A stretch of DNA of 64,000 bases from Selaginella moellendorffii (lineage: Eukaryota > Streptophyta > Lycopodiopsida > Selaginellales > Selaginellaceae), in NCBI RefSeq assembly GCF_000143415.4, contig NW_003314282.1, forward strand, positions 667,381-731,380. Direction: 5' to 3'. Positions 47,520 to 58,419 of this stretch are shown piece by piece. Under the pieces are notes generated by a model, which saw only the letters and a program-made list of their open reading frames with translations, did no database searches and was not told the DNA's origin. Position 1 is the first letter of the stretch; each line of letters opens with the position of its first letter. A program made the position numbers and the translations under genes.

Positions 47520-48270
47520 CTTCAGTCGAGAAGATCGTACGTCAAACAGCTTGATTGATCCGCCTTCCATAGCAACAGCAAATACCAGGCCTTGTTGATC
47601 ATACGCCATAGACGGCCTTCCCCGGACTCTAAGAAGATCCTCGCTTTCCAGCCGCAGAGGTTATCAAAGGCGCGTGCTATGGGAGAAATGCTTACAGCCA
47701 CATACGTAAATCTTGCTGGCCACAAACTTTGCGTGCTTTCCAGACATCCAGGAATAGAACAGCAATCAATCGCAAAAGCCACCAGTACCAGCGGACGCAT
47801 CAGAATGTGCAAAGATTTCTTGCAGCAGTGCTTTCACTTGGAAGACCGACTGCGAGCCAAGTACAATCCCAATCCCGTGCTAAGCTGGCGAAACCTTGTC
47901 GTTGGGTATACAAGACTGACAAGAACACAGCGATTTCGCTAAAGAAACTCTGCAGAGTAAAATACATCGCTTCCAAGTGGTTCTCTCTGACAATCTTACT
48001 CTCGTTCTCCACAGCGAACTTACATCCAAGGTAGTTCCGCGCCTACTTCATGAACTTGTTCAAGAACTTGCGATGGAAATCACTCCTGATCGTATCGTTG
48101 ATGAAGCGCTTCACCTACTTGGTAGCCTGGTGCTTGAACACCACATCGTCCTCTACACGGCAGACGAGCCGCCGCCACCACCGCGGCGACGTCGGTGCCA
48201 AATTGCTCTTGCGAGCTTGAATCTTCGGCATCTGGCCCAAGATGGTTAACGTGGACAAAGTTCGCAACCA
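47520..48270 (-). pseudogene. WDR82/SWD2-like WD40 fragment
   Basis: Near 47530-47640 the minus strand reads 'RVRGRPSMAYDQQGLVFAVA' followed by 'EGGSIKLFDVR', which matches the middle of COMPASS-associated WD40 proteins of the SWD2/WDR82 type. Just upstream another frame gives 'TYVAVSISPIA', like the preceding repeat. Stops and frame changes separate them and the rest of the propeller is not found. The remainder, to 48690, holds unassigned open frames on both strands. Confidence 0.45.
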
Positions 48271-48690
48271 ACCGCTTCTAGGAACTGTCGTGGTTTGATA
48301 CTGAGCTGAAGATTGGAGAAGAGCCTCCCCAGCTTGTCAAGAGGTCCCTCAAGCAGTGCTGTGGTCTTGTGCTGGAAGATGATGGCATGTCGAAGATGGT
48401 CTTGCACAGGTACGATGAAAACTACGGTTGTAATGCACGCTGCAGTGACAGAATCGAGATTCAACTTCTGCAAAGCTCGAGCAATCCAAACGAGCTCGAA
48501 GGGAAGGTTGAAGGAGAAGGGGAGCACATAGCTCCACTCAAGATGACCTCTAGCAACTCCTCTAAGCTCAAGAATCCTAACTTACAACACTATGCTTTTC
48601 AATATCCATTTAATGCAAGAACTTCCTTTGATAGCAACAGTGAATACAGTCTAAGACTAGGAGGGTTGGAATAGCGGGAAAAAGACGGCT

Positions 48691-49672
48691 TTACACCTTC
48701 TTGACGCCATTTGGATGGATCTCTGCCGCGAACTGGACGCTGTCGACGATCTTCGCCCCGCGTGCGGCAGTGAGATACAATCCCATATGGTGCGCGAGAT
48801 CCTGCGCATCAATTCACCAAATCAATCACGGTAGGATATTTGAGGAAATGTTTCATACTTGTGGATGCGCCACAGCTCCAATTTCCTTCGCAACTGCCAG
48901 AGGCAAATCATAGGTGGAGCATCCTTGAGCGTAGACCACGATTTCTTCCAGCGGTGGCGAGATCCCGTGGTTCCTGACCGAGGTCATCGTCGCCACGAAA
49001 TCTAGCACACAAATGTCCGTGCAAACCCCCACCACCAAGATCTGGAAGAATTTTAAAGCAAGCCTTTCTTCTTGGACAAAGAAAGAATTTTTCCTTACCC
49101 GTTTAATCTTGTTTGCGTTGATCCAGTCCACGACCGTGTTGGATCCATCTGGTCTCATCGCTCCCACAAATCCATTAATGCAATCCTTTCGCACGAGCAC
49201 AACCCCGTCATCGTCCTCGAGCCACTTAAGGTCTGATCCAAGCGAAGAATCACTAGATAGCGATCGAAATCGACGAGATTTTTCGAGGGCACCGACCTGG
49301 GACGAGTTCTTCCTCTCCAGAGCCCACAAGGCAATGCGGAGGATACGGATTCTCCGGCTTGTTTGGGTCGTGGCAATCCATAAACGCGAGAACAGGCAAG
49401 TGCCTGGATCGAAATTCTCTGGCGATCCTCACGGTCTCGTCGACCATGCGCTCCACTTGAGCATCTGGGGCCCGAGGAGCCTGCATAGATCAATAAGAAC
49501 GTCGAGCGAGAGAGTGGATTCCTCTACTGACCAGATTTCCGTGACCAACGGTGCAGAATCCGTTGACTTCGTCGAGGACGACGAGCCCAGTTCGCTCGTC
49601 ATCCCCAATTCTAATGCACAAGTGCTCCATCCGGACAGGGAGCTCCGCCTTCACCCACGAAATCAAATCCAT
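48691..49672 (-). CDS. Nicotinamidase
   Basis: Five exons (49672-49532, 49480-49297, 49232-49099, 49041-48859, 48801-48691) make a 250-residue frame from MDLISWVKAEL to a C-terminal 'HPNGVKKV'. The enzyme deamidates nicotinamide to nicotinate in NAD salvage. The isochorismatase-like fold shows its catalytic Asp in 'GLVVLDEVNGF', the Lys in 'VVLVRKDCINGF' and the nucleophilic Cys in 'ILVVGVCTDICVLDF'. Metal ligands fit 'AFMDCHDPNKPENPYPPHC'. Length agrees with plant NIC enzymes. All splice ends are canonical, so it appears functional. Confidence 0.92.
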
Positions 49673-49759
49673 GATGCAGCGATGACGGTGACGAACCCTA
49701 AATATGTATAAAATTCTTTCAAGCAAAGCATGAAAGTTTGACTCTTTTACCACTATTAT

Positions 49760-51072
49760 CTGATCTGAGTATCAAATGGAGGGTAGGGATTGAAATGGAT
49801 TTGCACAACAGCACAACATGAAATGTTGTCATTAAGCATTTGTTTTAGTTTATAACTAAGTTAGAGTTTTTGTAATTTTTGCTAATGGTTAAGTACCCTG
49901 GAAAAATGTTCTTGAAAAATGAATTTTAATAATGTTATGTATACTCAATAAGTGCTATAAAACGTTGACATGTGTTGTTTGATGACTTTTATGATTATTT
50001 AAAAACCTATCTAAATATTTGAATTTATAGCTCAATTTTGTAAAATGTGCTACTAAGATGTTGATAATGGGGATACAATTGGAATATATTATGAGTTGTT
50101 TTTGCTAGTTACTATAGTAATACCGAACCTGTAGTAATTATTAATAGAATATTAGGTTTTTAAAGCTTTCATAAAATTAGATGGTCATTTACTTTTAATA
50201 ATAATAATAATATTAAAAATAAATAAATAAGAAAATTATATATTTTTATTAAATTGCATAATATTTGTAAAATACCAGAAAATTAATATTAACATTTATA
50301 AAATTAATGTGGATGAATAATTTTAATTATAATATTAATTAAAAATAATATTTAATTTAATTTCTAGTCCAACAATTATCAAAATCCCACTATGTTAATA
50401 TTAATATATGGCATTATAATTGTATACTTGGACCTTACATCATTCCTTCCTCTCATAATGATGAAAAACAATCAAGGTTCTTTAATATATGGGTTGGAAT
50501 CTAGAAGAATATTAGGAAGATGTATCGGTGAATCTGTAAGTAGTGCCACTTGTTACAACTCTCTTGTATAAAGTGGTTTAGCTATTGCATATCCATAATT
50601 TCTGGAGGATCAACCTATTAAATGTCATACCAAATTTTATAAATTTGCAGTTTAACTTGCTAGAACACTTGATATTAAACAAATTACATACGATAAAATT
50701 GGGAAAATAAATTAACACTAAGTCATTTATTTTATACTTCACAAGGGGATGATAATAGGAGTTATAATGCCATTCTTGTCCCATTTGTAAGCAGCCCAAT
50801 GTCAAATTCAATTCATTTGCATTTTTATTTAAAGCAATTCTTATGTATTATAATGATTTACTGTGATAGCAAACATAATATAAAATATTTTGTTAAATGT
50901 TATTCCTAGAATCAAACTTTGAACACTTAATTAGTTTTAATGGCAAAAATTATATAAAATTCAACTGTGTTTAAAACTTTTAATTGTACTTTATTGAATG
51001 CCAAATTAATTTGATCATCTAGATTTAAGGACATTAATACTATGTATTAGAGTGATATAATAATAATATATT
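49760..51072. other. AT-rich intergenic, no gene seen
   Basis: Strongly AT-rich, with no exon, RNA gene or element border recognised. Confidence 0.55.
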
Positions 51073-52959
51073 CTAATTAATATTAAACAAGTCCATCTCC
51101 ATACTACTTGAGCTTTGGGCCTCAACTCGGGCGAGAAGGGTCCATCCATCTCCAGATGCATGTAGGCATTCGTTCACGGCCACAACCCTCACGATGTCCC
51201 CAAATTCTATGTCCATGTATCCCTGAAGAAAATAACCAGTCAAAAGTACAAGAAGAAAAACAATAATACCTGGTATCTCTTGAGAAAAGCTTGAAGTTCT
51301 CTCATCTTTGATTTCATTCGCGCGTGTTCGTTGCTCGCTATAGCGGCACTTACTTCTAAAGGGGAGTGTCCGATCATCCTCTCAACCAGCTGCAAAATCG
51401 GAGACTATACTCTTGACTAAACAGAATTGAAGCTTTACCTCGTGGTTCACTAAAGCTTCTGTTAAAAGGCTTCCATCTTCGATGTATATCGCCAGCCGGT
51501 ATGCATTGCGATCCTTGAAAAGGAACTCTTTCACGGCTGTAAGGAAACACTGTATCCAGAAAACGAATCGTGCTTTCTTTTTTCTTTTCTTTTGTTACCT
51601 TAACTCGGCCTGATTGAACTACACCGGACTCCATAAACCGCCTCTGTAGAACCGCCAGATACGTAAAGGGAGGGGACTCCAGGCTGTCTGCGGCTGAAAA
51701 ATGGACGGGCATATGTCACGAAAATCTGAAGATCATAAAACTTACTGCGCAGTTGTCTTCTACTCCTGGTTTCATTGGATTGGAGGGAAAGCATACGAAT
51801 ACGCGAAGTTCCCAGGCCGATAGAAGTCTCGGAAGGTGTGCCAGACGAGGTCCGATGCGTAGTTTCGTCCTGTCCTGGAGGTGAACATCAAAAGCATTAG
51901 GCAGGGAGAGAAAACCTGAAAGGCCTTCTTTGTGTTTACTTGGTGTTTGTTCACTGTAGGAATATGAACCGCGAGAAAAATCTTCTATAGAAACAGGTGC
52001 TTGCCTTCCTGAAGACAAAAAAAGTAGAGACAGAAAATCAAAATACAAGGATAGAAGAACGAAAGAAAGAAAGCAAACACAGTCACTGTGCAAAAGTTAG
52101 ACCTGTATATGGATGATCACGAACAGTCGAAGAAGGTTGCTGCTCACTTCCAGGATTGGCTGCAGCGCCATTGTTTTCTTGGACGTCAGGAGTTCGGGGC
52201 CAGGCAGCTTGTGTAAGTTGCTCTTCCAACGATGGTGGAGTAGTACCACGCGGGTGCCTGCAAATATCCTTAACTAGTACACGAAGAAGAAAACTTTACC
52301 TGTTTCCCCGAGGAGGTTTGTTTACTTGATGTACCACTCTCTGTCGAGCCTCTTCAAGCTCTTGGACAACACCTCCTAGAACAGTAACAATTTCCGGGAC
52401 AAGAAGAAACATCCCTCTCCGGATGCAGACATTCCTTACGCAAATCTGCGGTTGGGAGAAAGAAAAATCAAGGAAAGGATTTCTTGAACGCGTACCTTCA
52501 AACCAGCTGGTTGTAAGACTTTGAGCTGTGGGATAGGACGATACTCAATGCCAAAAACTCGTTGAGCACCGTCGGTCATGGAGAGCTTCAAGCATCGACT
52601 TCCAATTCCAGCATTTCTTTCCTGGTAGCGATCCTTGAGGCCGCAGCAAATGTCCACCGTTTCATCTACCTGTGTGCCATGCTCCCATCGATAAAAAAAA
52701 ATATAGAAAAACTTTCACTTACTTGTAGAACGAAAGGGCCCGCTAGCTCCACTTTGTGCATCGCCTGGACCCCTGGAGGAAGCACAGCATCGGTGACGAG
52801 ATTGAAATCGGCAGCGAGGAGATGCGCAAAGCATTTCTCGGCGCGCGAGTCTACCAGCAACTGTGACGCTCCGATCTGCTCGCGCAGGCAAGAAGAAAGC
52901 CACTGCGCCTTAGGCCGCATTCCGCGAGAAGCCAGAATCTCCACAACCCGCTCCTCCAT
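51073..52959 (-). CDS. RMI1: RecQ-mediated genome instability protein 1 (RMI1)
   Basis: Begins MEERVVEILASRGMRPKAQW at 52959 and ends at TAG 51073-51075 through about ten exons. RMI1 is the OB-fold partner of topoisomerase 3-alpha and RecQ helicase in dissolving double Holliday junctions. The N-terminal domain is clear: 'LPPGVQAMHKVELAGPFVLQ', 'RCLKLSMTDGAQRVFGIEYR', 'LKVLQPAGLK' and 'MFLLVPEIVTVLGG'. A Pro/Ser-rich middle follows ('TQAAWPRTPDVQENNG'). The C-terminal OB fold reads 'PFTYLAVLQRRFMESG', 'AYRLAIYIEDGSLLTEALVN' and 'GYMDIEFGDIVRVVAVNE'. Exon limits in the middle (51720-51960) are uncertain. Divergent from the oligopeptidase fragment with start codons 70 bp apart. Duplicated, broken, at 55210-56760. 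Confidence 0.85.
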
Positions 52960-53028
52960 CGAAATCCCAAAACCCTACTAGGGTTCTAAGCATCCCGCCA
53001 TTTTGCTAGCTTGAAAGGTTCCAGGAAT

Positions 53029-53600
53029 ATGCTTGCCAAGCAAGGGCTTTATGGTGTTTTGCCGCGCGCACTCTCTTCTCTTCCAGATCGCGCATTGCGG
53101 CAATTCGCTCCTGCGGCGCCGAGGACATCGTTCCCCAAGACGCGCCACGGCGTGACATGAGACGATCCCTGCCACTGGCTGCGAAATTCGGACGAATCAG
53201 CACGCGCAATCGACCATGGCTGGGACAAGGGAGCTGCAGCGCCAGATCCGCCAGGAAATGGCGAGTAGGATGGAGAAGGATCTCGCGTCGCTGCCAGAGC
53301 GCTGGGGGCATTGGTGAGTTCTTCCCGTTTTAACTTTTAGTTTTTGGCTTAGACGAAAAGCTTAATGACGATGTAGGAAATTTCGTGCAAATCCCACAAG
53401 GGAAAGATCTACTCGAGACGAAGAGCCCGCAAAGGTGGAAGGCTGAAGGCTTTCTTGACAAAATTTCCTCGACAAGAAGCAGAGTGAAGTGATGATCGAC
53501 ATCAATGCGCTTGCTGCGAAGCACGATAAAGTTTTGAGGATCTATCCTTCGTTCTCTCGTCGTAGCTATCATGAGGATGATCGATCGAAAGGACCTGCAT
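53029..53600 (+). pseudogene. Prolyl oligopeptidase-family 5' fragment, copy A
   Basis: The ATG at 53029 opens a frame toward 'FPKTRHGVT', then a TGA at 53158-53160 stands where copy B has the Trp codon of the family motif WDDPYHW. A deletion of about 32 bp follows. After an intron, remnants of 'FVQIPQGK' and 'MIDINALAAKH' are recognisable but out of frame. Partner of the better preserved copy at 56822-58398. Confidence 0.75.
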
Positions 53601-54105
53601 TGCGATGAACGAGATTCACAAAATTCGGCACTCTGAGACCAGGAAAGGAAACGAAGCGACTAGAGCAAAAATCAGGGAAGAGCTCACCGTTTTATACCCC
53701 CGGGAAGTGGAAGGCCAACGGCCTGTGGCAACAAGTTTAATAATGTTGATTCAACACAGCAATCCAGGCACATATAACTCGTCTTTGAAAGCATCGAGCT
53801 CATAAGACCAAACGTTTTGTGACGACTTAGTTTATAGCATAACTTAGAGGAATTTTTGTCACTGCATAAGGTTTTTCCATGGTGGAGCGCAGCTGGTGTA
53901 GTGGTAGTATCCTCCCACCTCATGCGGATCGCTTATCTCCAAACAGATAGAATTGATGATCCACCAATGTTTTGGGCGAGAAGACACTTGGCCTGGGAGG
54001 TTGTCCCATGAAATCGCCACCGTCCATCAAACATCATCCCAGCCGTCGATATAAACCCGTTTTGAGGAAGCTAGGTCTTCCATTCAGCAAGAAGGTCTGG
54101 GAGCG
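53601..54105. other. Spacer between duplicated blocks
   Basis: No gene. A stretch at about 53888-53935 ('gcgcagctggtgtagtgg') resembles the 5' half of a tRNA D-arm but no full cloverleaf was found. Confidence 0.45.
54050..54056 (+). promoter_or_regulatory. Putative TATA box of kinase gene
   Basis: TATAAAC about 50 bp upstream of the kinase ATG, the only TATA-like motif in a GC-balanced stretch. Confidence 0.4.
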
Positions 54106-55029
54106 ATGGTGCGTGACACCGGTGAGTTAAGCGAGGATGACTGTAGTGAGCTTCTCAAGTTCTACATGAGGGGAAAGCGGCTGGGATGTGGAGGGCAAGG
54201 GCAGGTTTTCATGATCCATAATGGCCACAACACATATGCTGGAAAGTTGTTTCGATCGGGGAGTGATGCCGAGAGAGAAGCTCGGCTCATGTCCAAGCTT
54301 CACGCCTGCCCTGGGGTCGTCTCCTTCAAGGGCTTTGTCAGGGAGAGAGATGGTGCCAAGTGCTATGGCACCATCGTCATGGAGCTGTGTGGCCCAAACC
54401 TATGCGAGGGATTGATCAACTGCGGGCCGATGAGGGAGGAGGATGCAGCGAAGACCATCAAGAAGCTGGCTGAAACGCTCAAGGAGATCCACTCCAGGGG
54501 AATTATCCACCGGGATCTCAAGCCGGAGAACATTCTTGTCAAGCTCAATGCCACTGGTGTGCACGATGTTCTGATTGGAGACTTCGGGATAGCCACAGAC
54601 CTGCACAGGGAGATGTCAAAGTACTGTGGCACGGAAAAGTATATGGCACCAGAGGTGATGGCGAGGAAGGGCCGCAAGGGAGAATCACAGAGCTTCTACA
54701 CGGCAGCCATTGATGTGTGGGGTTTGGGAGTCATTGCGTACGAGCTGTTGAAAGGTCACAAATCGAGAATGGAAATCGATTTCTTGAGAGCGGGAGCATT
54801 TCCAACTGGTTTTGGCTCGGACCAGGCGGAGGATCTTCTCCGGGGGATGTTAGCTGTTGAACCGAGCAAGAGGGTAACGCTGGACCGTGTGCTTGCACAT
54901 CCCTGGATCGTGAAGCATTGCAGCAGCAGTAGCAAGATCGAGACGACGACACGCAGCAGGCGCTGTGGAATGAAGAGGAGTCTTCCCAGCAACAGCGACT
55001 TGATCGTGAAAAAAGCTCGTGCAGCTTAA
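54106..55029 (+). CDS. Serine/threonine protein kinase, CAMK-like
   Basis: Intronless, 307 residues. All catalytic landmarks are intact: Gly-rich loop 'LGCGGQGQVF' (residues about 26-35), Lys in 'TYAGKLF', Glu in 'EREARLM', 'IIHRDLKPENIL' with catalytic Asp, 'IGDFGIAT', activation-segment 'GTEKYMAPEVM' and 'AIDVWGLGVIAYELL', then 'RVLAHPWI'. The C-terminus is a short basic tail (RSRRCGMKRS, VKKARAA) that could be a nuclear signal. The overall shape is that of small plant kinases near the CDPK/PEPC-kinase group, without EF hands or membrane segments. It lies alone between the two duplicated RMI1-oligopeptidase blocks. Confidence 0.9.
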   Translation: MVRDTGELSEDDCSELLKFYMRGKRLGCGGQGQVFMIHNGHNTYAGKLFRSGSDAEREARLMSKLHACPGVVSFKGFVRERDGAKCYGTIVMELCGPNLCEGLINCGPMREEDAAKTIKKLAETLKEIHSRGIIHRDLKPENILVKLNATGVHDVLIGDFGIATDLHREMSKYCGTEKYMAPEVMARKGRKGESQSFYTAAIDVWGLGVIAYELLKGHKSRMEIDFLRAGAFPTGFGSDQAEDLLRGMLAVEPSKRVTLDRVLAHPWIVKHCSSSSKIETTTRSRRCGMKRSLPSNSDLIVKKARAA

Positions 55030-55209
55030 CAGCACCAGTTCGGTAAGCATCGTTTTTGATTGAAGAGTACAGGTACTAACTTTGCTTGCTTGGTCACCGG
55101 GTGGAAAAAAAATTTTTGTGAGACAACGATTTCTTTGTGTATATCAATGCAAGAACTGTCTTTGCAAGTTATGAATTTTCCTTTCTATTCTCTTGATGGG
55201 AACAGTCAA

Positions 55210-56760
55210 ATTCAATACAATGGAAGGGATCGCTGATGATCCTGGCGGCAAATTTGAAGAGCTTCAACTCGGGCAAGAAGCCTCCATCCATTTCCGGATA
55301 GTCGTTCACGGCCACAACCCTGTGCTGAAAAGATCACCACACGCTTAAGAAGAGAATATCTCATGTGTGCCTTTGTAAAAAACACCTGGTATCTCTTGAG
55401 AAAAGCTTGACGTTCTATAGCGGCACTTACATCCAACGGGGAGTGTCCGATCATCCTCTCAACCAAGTCTTGATTAAACAGAATTAAAGCTTTACCTCGT
55501 GGTTCACTAGAGCTTCCATTAAAAGGCTTCCATCTTCGATGTATATCGCCAGCTGGTATGCATCGTGATCCTTGAAAAGGAACTCTTTCACGGCTTAAGT
55601 ATCCAGTTTTTTCTTTTCTTTTATTACCTTAACTCGGCCTGATTGAACTACACCGGACTCCAGAAACCACCTCTGTAGAACTGCCAGATACGTAAAGGGA
55701 GGGGCTGAAAAATGGACGGGGAAATGTGAAGATCATAAAACTTACTGCAAAGTTGTCTTCTAGTCCTGGTTTCTTGATTGGATTGGAGGGAAAGCATATG
55801 AATACGCGAATTTCCCAGGCCGACAGAAGTCTCCGAAGGTGTGCCAGACGAGGTCCGATGCTGTCCTGAAGTGAAGATAAAAAGAATTACGCATGGAGAG
55901 AAAACTTGAAAGGCCTTACTTTGTGTTTACTTGGTGTTTGTTCACTGTAGGAATATGAACCGCGAGAAAAATCTTCTATAGAAACAGGTGCTTGCCTTCC
56001 TGAAGACAAAAAAGTAGAGACAGAAAATCAAAATACAAGGATAGAAGAACGAAAGAAAGAAAGCAAACACAGTCACTGTGCAAAGTTAGACCTGTATATG
56101 GATGATCACGAACAGTCGAAGAAGGTTGCTGCTCACTTCCAGGATTGGCTGCAGGGCCATTGTTTTCTTGGACGTCAGGAGTTCGGGGCCAGGCAGCTTG
56201 TGTAAGTTGCTCTTCCAACGATGGTGGAGTAGTACCACGCGGGTGCCTGCAAATATCCTTAACTAGTACACGAAGAAGAAAACTTTACCTGTTTCCCCGA
56301 GGAGGTTTGTTTACTTGATGTACCACTCTCTGTCGAGCCTCGTCAAGCTCCTCCAAGAACAGTAACAATTTCCGGGACGAGAAGAAACATCCCCCTCCGA
56401 ATGTGCAAAGACTTGTAATACTTTGAGCTGTGGAGTAGGACGATACTCAATGCCAAAAACTCGTTGAGCATCATCGGTCATGGATAGCTTCAAGCATTGA
56501 CTTCCAATTCCTTCCTGGTAGTGATCCTTGAAAATGTCAACCGCTTCATCTACCTGTGTGCTATGCTCCCATCGATGAAAAGCTATAGAAACCTTCCACT
56601 TACTTGTAGAACATAAGTGCATCGCCTGGACCTCTGGAGCGTCGGAGGAGCTGCGCGAAGCATTTCTCGGCGCGAGAATCTACCGGTAACTGAGACGCTC
56701 CGATCTGCTCGCGCAGGCAAGAAGAGAGCCACTGCGCCTTAGGCCGCATGAGAAATCCCA
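55210..56760 (-). pseudogene. RMI1 pseudogene, copy B
   Basis: Matches 51120-52920 block by block, but with many deletions: the N-terminal exon is cut to a short piece, the exon with 'LSMTDDAQRVFGIEYRP' survives, the 'HPRGTTPPSLEEQLTQAAWP' exon survives, and C-terminal exons are shortened (e.g. near 55330-55480). Frame is lost in several places. Remaining sequence is still similar to copy A, so the duplication is not very old. Confidence 0.85.
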
Positions 56761-56821
56761 AAACCCTACTAGGGTTCTAAACATCCCGCCATTTTGCGAG
56801 CTTGAAAGGTTCCAGGAATAT

Positions 56822-58398
56822 GCTTGCCAAGCAGGGTCTAGGGTTTTCTGGCGCTTTGCCGCTTCTCTCGCGCACTCTCTTCTCTTCCAGATCGCGCATT
56901 GCGGCAATTCGCTCCTGCGGCGCCGAGGAGATCGTTCCCCAAGACGCGCCACGGCGTGACATGGGACGATCCCTACCACTGGCTGCGAAATTCCGAGGAT
57001 CCGGCCGTCATCGCGTATCTCCAGGCTGAGAATCAGCACGCGCAGTCGACCATGGCTGGGACAAGGGAGCTCCAGCGCCAGATCTGCCAGGAAATGGCGA
57101 GCAGGATGGAGAAGGAGCTCGCGTCGCCTCCAGAGCGCTGGGGGGATTGGTGAGTTCTTCCTTGCTCGTTTAGATTTTTTTTTTTTTTTTTTTTTTTGCC
57201 TAGATGAGGAACTTAGAAACAATGTAGGTACTATTTCGTGCATATCCCGCAAGGGAAAGAGTTTCCCATCTACTCGAGACGAAGAGCCCGCCAAGGTGGA
57301 AGGCTGAAGGCTTTCTTTACAAGTTTTTTTGACAAGAACAGTGAAGTTATGATTGACATCAATGAGCTTGCTGCTGAGCACGGTAAAGTTTTGAGGATTG
57401 TTCTTTGTTTCTCTCTTCTTCCTAATTACACAAGTGTAGGCCATGCGCAGCTTGGAGTTTTTAAGCTATCCATGTACACAATTGACTTGGGTGGCAACGA
57501 GATCTTCACATTGTTTATCAAAGACTTGGAAACTGATAGCCTCCTCCTGGAGCACAAAACCGATGGTGTAGTAAGTGTGGAGTGGTCTGATATTGGAGAC
57601 TATCTTTACTACACTTGTAGTGATGCAGCCACAAGTTTCTATTTGAAGTTTCTTCTAGAATCATTTTTTCTTGATCTTGACAGGGTTTTGTTGCGGAACT
57701 TGCGATCTAAAGACGATGACATTGCAATTTATTACGACGACAATCCAAAGAACTTTGTTGATGTTACAAGAACCAAAAACTGGCAGTACGTTTTGATTAA
57801 TGTCAACTCAAAGATGTCCTCTAAGGTAATTGCGTTTCACAAATGTGTTGCTCGAGCCTCTACAGGACAGGTTTTTCTGGTAGATCCGAAAACTTCAGCC
57901 ACAACGTTGCGGAAAGTTGCAGATAGAGTTGATGGAATCCAGTATTTCGTGGAACACCATGAAGAGCACCTGTATATTCTTACCAATTTTTTGGGCGACA
58001 AGAAGCTAGTGTCGTTAGGAAACAACTATCGGCTTGTCCGCTGCAAGACAGATAGCTTGACCTCGAGGTACGTCAATTCTCGTTTTTTTCACAGCAAAAA
58101 ATGAAACACTGTAGGAGGTTGTCCCAGTCGACAGCGAAAATTGGATAGAGGATATGGATATTTTTGCAAAGCATTTGATCTTATACAGACGACAAAATGG
58201 TCTTCCCATTGTGCATGTTATCAACCTGGATGTAAGCATATGGTAAAAGTTTTGGTCTCACTAAGCTCTTTCCTTTCAGAGCCTGAAAACTCCTCCTTGG
58301 ACTGTAAACCTTCCCTCCGGGATAACAGTTCTTACTCCTGGAGCAAACTGTGACTTCAATTCGTCTACTCTACGGCTGTCGATATCTTCACTGGTGGT
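56822..58398 (+). pseudogene. Prolyl oligopeptidase-family propeller, copy B, truncated
   Basis: Similar to plant oligopeptidase B/POP-type peptidases. Present are 'GVTWDDPYHWLRNSEDPAVI', 'HIPQGKEFPIYSRR', 'GGNEIFTLFIKDLETDSLLL', 'DVTRTKNWQYVLINVNSK', 'DRVDGIQYFVEHHEEHLYIL', 'DIFAKHLILYRRQNGLP' and 'LTPGANCDFNSSTLRL', i.e. the N-terminal beta-propeller. The C-terminal alpha/beta-hydrolase with Ser-Asp-His is missing: the sequence passes into RadA DNA at about 58420. The N-terminal ATG (56822) is out of frame with the propeller, and short internal deletions exist. It cannot encode an active peptidase. Confidence 0.8.
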
Positions 58399-58419
58399 AA
58401 GCTCTCTTTCTTTCTTGCA

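Noticed and set aside
53888-53960. tRNA-like stretch
   Set aside because: A D-arm-like 5' part is present, but no T-arm with GGTTCGA and no acceptor pairing were found.
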